Both the position numbers and the translations under genes were made by a program. A stretch of DNA of 37,127 nt from contig CACZHK010000022.1 in NCBI GenBank assembly GCA_902780915.1, forward strand, positions 1 through 37,127, given 5' to 3'. This DNA is from Pseudoselenomonas ruminantium (GTDB lineage: Bacteria > Bacillota > Negativicutes > Selenomonadales > Selenomonadaceae). Positions 16,928 to 23,343 of the stretch are shown piece by piece. Below the pieces are notes generated by a model. It searched no databases. It saw nothing but the letters and a program-made list of their open reading frames with translations, and had not been told where the DNA came from. Position 1 is the first letter of the stretch. Each line of letters begins with the position of its first letter.

Positions 16928-18270
16928 TGCTTCCCCTCCCGGCGCAGCCTGATGGCATTGGCATGGGCATCAAGCCCCTCTGTCTCCGCCAGTCTGATGA
17001 TATCCTCGCTGACCGCCTCAAGGGCAGGCTGGGTATAAGAAATAAGGCTCATGCGCTTCATAAAGGTTTCCACATTCAGCACGGAGTAATAACGGGCCGT
17101 GCCTCCCGTAGGCAGCACATGGTTCGGCCCGGCAAAGTAGTCACCCAGCGGCTCCGGGGAATAAGCTCCCAGGAACACCGCCCCCGCATGGCGCACATAG
17201 GGCAGCAGCTGGAAGGGCTGCTCTGTCAAAAGCTCCATGTGCTCAGGAGCGGAGACATTGGCAAAGCGAACAGCCTGCAGCATATCTTCGGCAATGACGA
17301 TAAGGCCATTGCGCTCTATAGAAGCCCGGGCAATTTCCTGCCGGGGAAGCTGCTGCAGCTGCTTCTCTGCCTCAACCGCCACCTTTTCAGCCAACGTTTC
17401 ATCATCGGTAATGACAATGCTGGAGGCCAGGGGGTCATGCTCCGCCTGACTCAGCATATCTGCCGCCGTATACACGGGATCGGCGCTCTTGTCTGCCACA
17501 ATGAGGATTTCGCTGGGGCCGGCCAGCATATCTATATCCACATGACCGTAGACTTCTTTCTTGGCCAGGGTCACAAAGATATTGCCGGGGCCGGTTATCT
17601 TGTCCACTCTGGGAATGGTAGCCGTGCCGAAAGCCATGGCCGCAATGGCCTGGGCGCCACCAATCTTGTAAATCTTGCTGACCCCTGCTAATCTCGCCGC
17701 TATCAGCACATAGGGATTTATCTGCCCGTTCTTGGGCGGCACCATCATGATGATTTCTCCCACCCCTGCCACCGAAGCAGGTACGGCATTCATCAGCACC
17801 GAGGAGGGATAGGCAGCAGTGCCGCCGGGCACATAGATGCCCACCCTGTCCAAAGGTATCAGGGACTGCCCCAGGATAGAGCCCTGCTCTCTATAGGTCA
17901 TCCAGGAGTTGGGCTTCTGCTCCTCATGGTAGCGGCGCACATTGGCAGCAGCCTTCTTCAGCGACTCCACCACCTGCGGGTCTGCTGCCTTTTCTGCCGC
18001 CTCAAACTCCGCTTCCGTCACCAGAAAATCTTCCGGCGTGAGTTCCACCCTGTCAATCAGCTTGGTATAGCGGATGACCGCCTCGTCCCCCTCCCGGCGC
18101 ACATCGCCTACAATGCGGCGCACCAGCTCGGCGGCAGAGAGGTCTTCCCCAAAGAGCCGCTTGTTGCCCTCCCGGATTTTGGGGCTCAGCTCCACCTCAT
18201 CGAAGGCTTTCTTCTTCAGCAGAGCCTCTACGGCAGCCTCGCCTATTTCCTTTGCCTTGACTATCTTCAT
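16924..18270 (-). CDS. hisD: Histidinol dehydrogenase HisD
   Basis: HisD catalyses the last two NAD-dependent oxidations of histidinol to histidine. The 448-residue product has the family motifs VGIYVPGGTAAYPSSVLMNA, GAQAIAAMAFGT, ITGPGN, DMLAGPSEI, the zinc-site SQAEHDP, and the catalytic ANVSAPEHMEL with the conserved Glu-His pair. GGAGG lies 7 bases before the ATG. It overlaps hisG and hisB by 4 bp each, indicating one polycistronic message. Confidence 0.97.
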   Translation of the reverse strand: MKIVKAKEIGEAAVEALLKKKAFDEVELSPKIREGNKRLFGEDLSAAELVRRIVGDVRREGDEAVIRYTKLIDRVELTPEDFLVTEAEFEAAEKAADPQVVESLKKAAANVRRYHEEQKPNSWMTYREQGSILGQSLIPLDRVGIYVPGGTAAYPSSVLMNAVPASVAGVGEIIMMVPPKNGQINPYVLIAARLAGVSKIYKIGGAQAIAAMAFGTATIPRVDKITGPGNIFVTLAKKEVYGHVDIDMLAGPSEILIVADKSADPVYTAADMLSQAEHDPLASSIVITDDETLAEKVAVEAEKQLQQLPRQEIARASIERNGLIVIAEDMLQAVRFANVSAPEHMELLTEQPFQLLPYVRHAGAVFLGAYSPEPLGDYFAGPNHVLPTGGTARYYSVLNVETFMKRMSLISYTQPALEAVSEDIIRLAETEGLDAHANAIRLRREGKQ

Positions 18271-18935
18271 TTGCCTGCCTCCCCTGCTGCCATGACTTTT
18301 TTTAGTTCCTCCACCAACGTGTGGATGCGCTCAAATTTCAGCTTGAAGCTCACCCGGTTGGCAATCAGACGGGCGGTAGCATCCATGATATAGGCGATTT
18401 CCTCCAGGTCATTTTCCTTCAGGGTTGTCCCGGTTTCCACGATATCCACAATGCTTTCGGATAGCCCCACAATAGGCCCCAGCTCAATAGAGCCGTTGAG
18501 CTTGATATACTCCATCTGCATGCCGTGGCGGGTGAAGAATTGCTCAGCAATATGGGGGAACTTGGTAGCCACCCTGGTCTGGGCATAGTCCGTAAGACGC
18601 TCCCTCTTTTCCTTGCGCGGCACCGCCATCATCACATGGCACTTGCCGAACCCCAGGTCAAGCAGCTCGTAGACATCCTTGCCGGACTCCACCAGCACAT
18701 CCTTGCCTATGACTCCCAGATCTGCTGCCCCGTATTCCACATAAGTGGGCACATCTGCTGTCTTGGTGATGATGAAGCGGATTTTCTTTTCTTCATTGCT
18801 GATGACCAGTTTCCTTGATTTATCCGAAAGACCCTCCGCCGTATAGCCAATTTTCTTCAAAAGCTCTGCCGACAGGGAAAAGAGCTTCCCCTTAGGCAGG
18901 GCAATGGTCAAATATTCCTTATTGCTCGCCAGCAT
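18267..18935 (-). CDS. hisG: ATP phosphoribosyltransferase catalytic subunit HisG (short form)
   Basis: HisG catalyses the committed step of histidine synthesis, ATP plus PRPP. At 222 residues this is the short form, which lacks the C-terminal ACT-like regulatory domain and needs HisZ; hisZ is two genes upstream. Visible motifs are LTIALPKGKLF, the AADLGVIGKDVL loop and the PRPP-binding DIVETGTTLKEN. An upstream ATG at 18956 is in frame, but AGGAGG lies 6 bases before the ATG at 18935, so that start is used. It overlaps hisD by 4 bp. Confidence 0.96.
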   Translation of the reverse strand: MLASNKEYLTIALPKGKLFSLSAELLKKIGYTAEGLSDKSRKLVISNEEKKIRFIITKTADVPTYVEYGAADLGVIGKDVLVESGKDVYELLDLGFGKCHVMMAVPRKEKRERLTDYAQTRVATKFPHIAEQFFTRHGMQMEYIKLNGSIELGPIVGLSESIVDIVETGTTLKENDLEEIAYIMDATARLIANRVSFKLKFERIHTLVEELKKVMAAGEAGK

Positions 18936-18959
18936 GTAATTCCTCCTCGTTCCCATCTA

Positions 18960-19511
18960 TCAGTTCAAAGCGTCTGCACGCCTGAGAAGCTTCAATTCCT
19001 CTGCTTCTGTTTCCATCGGTGGGCTGTGATGAAAGCGGATAATCTCCGCTTCCCGATTTAAGCCCACTTCTCTAAGCCTTGCCGCACCGATTTCCGGGTG
19101 GCAGCGGTAAACATAAAGAGCCAGCCCCGGCTTCTGCCAGAAGTGAGCCGCTTCCGTGCATTCCAGCTTCCGCCAAAGCTCCGCTGACAGGATTTTTTCC
19201 GCCAGCACCGCCCAGACCTTGCCCCAGACATCCATGGTGCCCTTGACACGGCCCGCATCATGCAGGAGACAGCAACGCAACAGCAGTTCCCTGTCCACCT
19301 CCGCCCCTTCCCTCTCTGCCAGTTCCCAAGCCGTATATGCCACATTCAGCACATGGCGCTGGTCGGCAGGGTGCATGGCCAGAAATAAGGGCCTGGCCTC
19401 CTCGGGCAAGTGGGCTTCCATAAAGGCCAGATCCTCTGAAGAAATCCTTGCCCTGATAGCCCGCAGGAATTGCCCCACCCGGCCCAGGCGCTTCTCTTTC
19501 CCCATATCCAT
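18960..19511 (-). CDS. HD-domain protein inside the his operon
   Basis: This predicted metal-dependent phosphohydrolase of the HD superfamily has 183 residues and no signal or membrane segment. Candidate metal ligands are His 53 (DQRHVLNVAY), His 84-Asp 85 (CCLLHDAGRV) and later histidines in CHPEIGA and RFHHSPP. The substrate cannot be told from sequence. It lies between hisZ (21 bp gap) and hisG (24 bp gap) in the same orientation, so it is almost certainly co-transcribed with histidine genes. Monofunctional HisB leaves histidinol-phosphate phosphatase unassigned here, but known ones are PHP or HAD enzymes, so I do not assign that role. The ATG at 19511 has AAGG upstream; a second ATG at 19505 is possible. 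Confidence 0.85.
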   Translation of the reverse strand: MDMGKEKRLGRVGQFLRAIRARISSEDLAFMEAHLPEEARPLFLAMHPADQRHVLNVAYTAWELAEREGAEVDRELLLRCCLLHDAGRVKGTMDVWGKVWAVLAEKILSAELWRKLECTEAAHFWQKPGLALYVYRCHPEIGAARLREVGLNREAEIIRFHHSPPMETEAEELKLLRRADALN

Positions 19512-19532
19512 CAGACCTTTTGCTTATACTCA

Positions 19533-20714
19533 TTAGGACAGAAACAGCAATTCCTTGTAGCCTCCGGCCTTCTGCATGTCCTCTGCCGCTGACTCAGTGC
19601 CAGGCGCAGCGGCCAGTTCCACCACTTTGCCAGCCTGGCGCAGTTCCAAGGCCTTGGCCACAGCTTGTTCAAGGCTGCCCTGACCATAGCCCACATAGAC
19701 ATCCTTGGGCGTCTCCGGCAGGCCGCCTCCACGGCGTTCCAGCGCCAGCAGCACCCGCTCAATGCCCAGGGCGAAGCCCGTAGCCGGACAGGGATTGCCA
19801 AAATCTGCCAGCAGGTTGTCGTAGCGTCCCCCGCCGCAGACGGGGAAGCCCAGCTCAGGAGCATAAGCCTCGAAGACCATGCCCGTGTAGTAGCTGAAAT
19901 CCCGGATAATCCCCAAGTCAAACTGCACATAGTCAGCTACCTGATAGGTTTCCAGCAAATGATAGATTTCCGTAAGGTTATCAAGAGCACGGCGGCTTCT
20001 GGCATTCAAGGCCATTTCCCGGGCTCTGGCCAGCATTTCCTGGCCTCCGTTCAAGAGTGGCAGGGACTTCAAGGCTTTCTTGGCAGCATCATTGACATTC
20101 AGGCCATCCACCAATTGTTCAAACAAGACCAGATTGTGCTTTTCCATGGCCTCCTTCAGCGCCTCGCAGTCATTTTCTGCCAGCTGGTACTGCTCCATGA
20201 CCCCGCTGAGGAATTCCACCTGCCCCAGGCAGAGCTTGAAGTCCGTGAGCCCGGCAGACAGCAGGCTGCGCACCGCCAGGGCAATGACCTCCGCATCAGC
20301 CGCAGCGCTGCCGCTGCCCATCAGCTCCACCCCAGCCTGATAGAACTCGCACTGCCTGCCAGTCTGGGTCTGCTCATAGCGGAAGACACTGGAGATATAG
20401 GAGCAACGCAGAGGAAGCTCTCTTTCCTGCAAGCGGCTGCCCATCAGCCTGGCGATAGGCGTGGTCATCTCATGGCGCAGGGCCATCATGCGGTTATCCT
20501 TGCTGATGAGCTTGTAGAGATGCGGCTCCAGATTGTGGCTGCTACCCCTGTCCAAGGTTTCCAGATACTCTATGGTAGGCGTCACCACCTCATCATAGCC
20601 CCAGCCTGCAAAGAGCCTGGCCAGCTTGGTCTCGATAACTCTTTTCTCCGCTGCCTCGGTAGGCAGGAAATCTCTGGTGCCGTATGGTATTTCCAGTATT
20701 TTCTTCTGTTCCAA
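19533..20714 (-). CDS. hisZ: ATP phosphoribosyltransferase regulatory subunit HisZ
   Basis: HisZ is a histidyl-tRNA synthetase paralogue without aminoacylation function. It partners short HisG and confers histidine feedback inhibition. The 393-residue product shows class II synthetase motif 1 (IPYGTRDFLPTEAAEKR), motif 2-like RHEMTTPIARLM and VFRYEQTQTGRQCEFYQ, and a C-terminal GGGRYDNLL and GFALGIERVL. It lacks the anticodon-binding domain of HisS. The start is TTG at 20714, with GAGGGGG seven bases upstream and no ATG alternative. It lies 31 bp after hisR. Confidence 0.95.
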   Translation of the reverse strand: MEQKKILEIPYGTRDFLPTEAAEKRVIETKLARLFAGWGYDEVVTPTIEYLETLDRGSSHNLEPHLYKLISKDNRMMALRHEMTTPIARLMGSRLQERELPLRCSYISSVFRYEQTQTGRQCEFYQAGVELMGSGSAAADAEVIALAVRSLLSAGLTDFKLCLGQVEFLSGVMEQYQLAENDCEALKEAMEKHNLVLFEQLVDGLNVNDAAKKALKSLPLLNGGQEMLARAREMALNARSRRALDNLTEIYHLLETYQVADYVQFDLGIIRDFSYYTGMVFEAYAPELGFPVCGGGRYDNLLADFGNPCPATGFALGIERVLLALERRGGGLPETPKDVYVGYGQGSLEQAVAKALELRQAGKVVELAAAPGTESAAEDMQKAGGYKELLFLS

Positions 20715-20745
20715 ATTTAGTCCCCCTCTATCCCCAGCTGATTTG

Positions 20746-21042
20746 TCACTTCGCGGCCTTCAGTCGTTCCAGCACAATATTGTAGCCGTCCGCCCCGTAG
20801 TTCAGGCAACGCTTCACCCGGCTGATGGTGGCAGTGCTGGCTCCCGTGCGCTCCACAATATCCTCATAGGTATGTCCCTCCCGCAGCATGCGGGCCACCT
20901 CCAGCCTCTGGGACATGGCCTTCAGCTCGCTGATGGTGCAGATATCCTCAAAGAACTGGTAACATTCTTCCTGGCTCTGCAAGGAGAGAACCGCATCGCA
21001 CAGCTGATCAGTCAGGTCATCCTTCAGCTTGCTGTTGATCAT
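20746..21042 (-). CDS. TrpR-like YerC/HisR family transcriptional regulator
   Basis: This 98-residue protein belongs to the TrpR-related YerC/YecD group. Its helix-turn-helix lies near residues 55-80: HTYEDIVERTGASTATISRVKRCL. Comparative genomics of Firmicutes has proposed members of this group (HisR) as histidine-responsive repressors of his genes. Its position as first gene of the his operon fits that role, which remains an inference here. AAGGTGA lies 6 bases before the ATG. A promoter with an extended -10 lies about 50 bp upstream. Confidence 0.92.
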   Translation of the reverse strand: MINSKLKDDLTDQLCDAVLSLQSQEECYQFFEDICTISELKAMSQRLEVARMLREGHTYEDIVERTGASTATISRVKRCLNYGADGYNIVLERLKAAK

Positions 21043-21096
21043 AGAAGCTCACCTTTTCTTTCCGTCTTTATTCCTTTAGTATGTGAAATTTTTTTT

Positions 21097-21102
21097 ATTA
21101 TA
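21097..21102 (-). promoter_or_regulatory. Extended -10 promoter of the his operon
   Basis: Minus strand TATAAT (21097-21102) preceded by TGC, an extended -10. The -35 at 17 bases is weak (TTTTAA). The hisR leader would be about 48 nt, too short for a T-box or leader-peptide attenuator; none is seen. Confidence 0.65.
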
Positions 21103-21161
21103 GCACAGTTGTATATAGATTAAAAGCCTAATGTAAAAATTTAGCCGTTTTTCCTATGACC

Positions 21162-21188
21162 TTGTAAATTCTTGTAAACTTTTGTAAA
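21162..21188. repeat. Three tandem 10-bp repeats with TTGTAAA core
   Basis: TTGTAAA occurs at 21162-21168, 21172-21178 and 21182-21188, exactly 10 bp apart, in the intergenic region between divergent hisR and mnmA. One helical turn of spacing places all copies on the same DNA face, which suits cooperative binding of a regulator. The copies lie just upstream of the mnmA -35 and about 75-100 bp upstream of the his transcription start. Confidence 0.6.
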
Positions 21189-21203
21189 CATTGGCAGGAC
21201 TTC

Positions 21204-21232
21204 TTCCCACTCACCTACCATTATGCTATACT
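21204..21232 (+). promoter_or_regulatory. Promoter of mnmA
   Basis: TTCCCA (21204-21209), 17-base spacer, TATACT (21227-21232) with extended TGC. The start codon is 28 bp downstream. Confidence 0.65.
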
Positions 21233-21259
21233 TTTCCTATAAGAAAGCGAGGAAAAACC

Positions 21260-22360
21260 ATGGAACATAAAAATAAGACAGCCCTTATCGCCATGAGCGG
21301 CGGAGTGGACAGCTCAGTCACAGCTTATCTCATGAAAGAGGCAGGCTTCACCTGCCTGGGAGCCAATATGCGGCTTTACCACAATGAAGATATCGGCCTC
21401 TCCATCTTCAAGACCTGCTGCACCCAGGACGACATAGAAGATGCCGCCAGCGTGGCGGAAAGGCTGGGCATGCCCTTTGAAGTGAAGGACTTCTCCTCTG
21501 ACTTCAAGAGGGAGGTCATCGACAAATTCATCCGTACATACGAAGAAGGCGGCACCCCCAACCCCTGCATTGACTGCAATAGATGCCTGAAATTCCGCCG
21601 CCTTATGGACTTTGCCAAAGAGAAAGGCATGGACTATGTGGCTACAGGCCACTATGCACGCATCGAGGAAAGGGCTGGCCGCTTCCTGCTGCGCAAGGCC
21701 AAGGACCTCAGCAAGGACCAGACCTATGTGCTCTACACCCTGACCCAGGAGGAACTGGCCCATGTGAAATTTCCCCTGGGCGAGATGGAGAGCAAGGAGG
21801 ATACCCGGCAACTGGCAGAAAAATTAGGGCTTGTCAATGCCCACAAGCGGGAGAGCCAGGATATCTGCTTTGTGCCCGATGGAGACTATGTTGGCTTTAT
21901 GGAAAAGTATCAGGGCAAGAAATATGCAGGCGGCAATTTCCTTGATTTGAAAGGCAATGTCATAGGCAAGCACCGCGGCGCCGTCCACTACACCTTGGGT
22001 CAGCGCAAGGGACTGGGGCTGGCCCTAGGGGAGCCCGTCTATGTCTGCAGCAAGGATATGGCCAAGAACACCGTCACTGTAGGCCCCGAAGCCGCCCTCT
22101 TCCATAGAGAACTGCTGGCAGGCAGCATGAACTGGATATATATGCCGGAACTGTCTGCTCCTACCCAGGTGCTGGCAAAGACCCGCTACAGCCAAAAGGA
22201 GCAGCCCGCTACCGCTTTCCCTGTCGAAGGCAGCAAGATGAAGCTCATCTTTGATGAACCACAGCGCGCCATCACCCCCGGCCAGGCTGTGGTGCTTTAT
22301 ACCGCTGATGGTGAAGGCTATGTGGTGGGCGGCGGCACCATCGAAAAAACTCTCGACTAA
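21260..22360 (+). CDS. mnmA: tRNA-specific 2-thiouridylase MnmA
   Basis: MnmA thiolates U34 of Lys, Glu and Gln tRNAs, taking sulfur from a cysteine desulfurase relay. The 366-residue product has the PP-loop SGGVDSSV (residues 13-20), the catalytic pair Cys 103 (NPCIDCN) and Cys 203 (SQDICF), and the ATGHYARI and HYTLGQRKGLGL motifs. The frame is open 23 codons upstream, but the ATG at 21260 has GAGG seven bases before it and gives the normal start just before the PP-loop. Spacing to the next gene is 71 bp with no terminator. Confidence 0.96.
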   Translation: MEHKNKTALIAMSGGVDSSVTAYLMKEAGFTCLGANMRLYHNEDIGLSIFKTCCTQDDIEDAASVAERLGMPFEVKDFSSDFKREVIDKFIRTYEEGGTPNPCIDCNRCLKFRRLMDFAKEKGMDYVATGHYARIEERAGRFLLRKAKDLSKDQTYVLYTLTQEELAHVKFPLGEMESKEDTRQLAEKLGLVNAHKRESQDICFVPDGDYVGFMEKYQGKKYAGGNFLDLKGNVIGKHRGAVHYTLGQRKGLGLALGEPVYVCSKDMAKNTVTVGPEAALFHRELLAGSMNWIYMPELSAPTQVLAKTRYSQKEQPATAFPVEGSKMKLIFDEPQRAITPGQAVVLYTADGEGYVVGGGTIEKTLD

Positions 22361-22431
22361 AGCCTCCAAAGCCACTTTCCAGGCAGGAATTGTTCCTCCT
22401 CATGGCGAAATGTTTCTCAGAGGTGATAACC

Positions 22432-22983
22432 GTGGAAACAAATGCATTAGAACGCGCCCGTGGGTGCATGACAGCAGCAGGAATGTTCTTCCAGCCCGGG
22501 GCAGAAGATATTTCGCAGGCCATCGAGCTTGGTTTGCGTACAGAAGATGAGCCGGAAGAAATCTACAAGATTTGCGTAGAGCGGGTGACAGCCGATAAAA
22601 GCGTGCTGGCCATGGCCTCCCTCATAATTTTCTTCCTGGTGCGCGACAATCTTCCCATGAAGAAAGCCTGCATGGCTGCCTGGAAAACTGCCGATAAATT
22701 CAAAGACCCCATCATCAAGTCTCTGGCAAATGCCCTCATAGCCGCTGACACGCCCAAACGCCGGGGCCAGTTGGTGGCCAACTTCCTCGAATCCAAGGAT
22801 CTGCGCGACAAACTGGGGCTTTCCATCTATCTCAATGTCATGGAAATGGAGGATACTTTCCATGCCCATCTGACCCAAATAGAAAAACTCCCGGAAATCG
22901 AAACCCGCATCATGGCCTCCGCTTTTTCAGGCGCCATTTACGGGCTGAAGGAAGTTTCCGCCGAAATAAAAGAAAAGCACTGA
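22432..22983 (+). CDS. Protein of unknown function, alpha-helical
   Basis: I do not recognise this 183-residue protein. It is mostly helical, soluble-looking and neutral to acidic, with one moderately hydrophobic stretch (VLAMASLIIFFLVRDN, about residues 48-65) that is short for a membrane span. There is no signal peptide or cysteine motif. The frame opens from a TTG at 22390, but the best start is GTG at 22432, with AGAGGTGA five bases upstream. It follows mnmA on the same strand and ends at a strong hairpin terminator, so the two probably form one transcript. Codon use resembles its neighbours. Confidence 0.75.
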   Translation: METNALERARGCMTAAGMFFQPGAEDISQAIELGLRTEDEPEEIYKICVERVTADKSVLAMASLIIFFLVRDNLPMKKACMAAWKTADKFKDPIIKSLANALIAADTPKRRGQLVANFLESKDLRDKLGLSIYLNVMEMEDTFHAHLTQIEKLPEIETRIMASAFSGAIYGLKEVSAEIKEKH

Positions 22984-22984
22984 C

Positions 22985-23019
22985 AAAACGCCATGAGCGT
23001 TCAAACTCATGGCGTTTTT
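22985..23019. terminator. Bidirectional terminator
   Basis: Thirteen-base perfect stem (22985-22997 and 23006-23018, centred on AACGCCATGAG) with an 8-base loop. It is followed by TTTTT on the plus strand and flanked by TTTTG on the minus strand. It can end both the mnmA transcript and the small minus-strand ORF. Confidence 0.9.
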
Positions 23020-23038
23020 CAGTGCTGTATTCTATTTT

Positions 23039-23242
23039 CTAGCTGGCCTGGGCAGGAATAACCTGGTATCTACGTCTTCCTGTTTCCTTCTGCCTGATTG
23101 CAGCCTGCTGCCCGGAAGTGGTACGTCCTGCCCTCCTCTCCCTGCGCTGCCTGAGGTAACGGCGTACATGATACAGCCTCGTACCAAACTTTATCATTAT
23201 GTGAACAGACAGGATGAATAAGCTGATAAGTATAGCGTCCAT
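23039..23242 (-). CDS. Small single-span membrane protein, candidate SOS-induced gene
   Basis: This 67-residue ORF has no recognised family. Residues 3-19 form a hydrophobic segment, followed by a very basic tail rich in Arg and Gln (RRYLRQRRERRAGR at about 27-40). The positive-inside rule predicts the tail is cytoplasmic. AAAGGAG lies 12 bases before the ATG, a little long. A promoter lies about 50-80 bp upstream, and two LexA-like boxes overlap it. A shared hairpin terminator follows the stop. Small single-span proteins under LexA control are often division inhibitors (YneA, SidA types), but no sequence similarity to those is visible. That role is inference only. Confidence 0.55.
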   Translation of the reverse strand: MDAILISLFILSVHIMIKFGTRLYHVRRYLRQRRERRAGRTTSGQQAAIRQKETGRRRYQVIPAQAS

Positions 23243-23272
23243 AACAGTACATATCTCCTTTGGCAGTGTTTT

Positions 23273-23286
23273 CGCACTTATGTTCT
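23273..23286 (-). promoter_or_regulatory. LexA-like box B
   Basis: Minus-strand AGAACATAAGTGCG matches 11 of 14 positions of the Gram-positive LexA/DinR consensus CGAACATATGTTCG. It lies just after the -10 of the small-ORF promoter, over the expected start site. Confidence 0.45.
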
Positions 23287-23292
23287 GCTATT

Positions 23293-23321
23293 ATGTTACC
23301 ATACTTATGTTCGCTTGTCCA
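23293..23321 (-). promoter_or_regulatory. Promoter of the small membrane ORF
   Basis: Minus strand TGGACA (23316-23321), 17-base spacer, TAACAT (23293-23298). The spacer contains LexA-like box A, so bound repressor would block RNA polymerase. Confidence 0.5.
23300..23313 (-). promoter_or_regulatory. LexA-like box A
   Basis: Minus-strand CGAACATAAGTATG matches 11 of 14 positions of CGAACATATGTTCG and sits between the -35 and -10. Boxes A and B share the 10-mer GAACATAAGT and start 27 bp apart. Confidence 0.5.
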
Positions 23322-23343
23322 GGCTTTTAGAACATTTATTCTT

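Noticed and set aside
19533..20714. Histidyl-tRNA synthetase instead of HisZ
   Set aside because: The product lacks the C-terminal anticodon-binding domain and the catalytic histidine motifs are altered; the his-operon context and short HisG point to HisZ.
20990..21260. T-box or histidine leader-peptide attenuator before the his operon
   Set aside because: The leader is about 48 nt, with no His-rich frame, no T-box sequence and no terminator/antiterminator pair.
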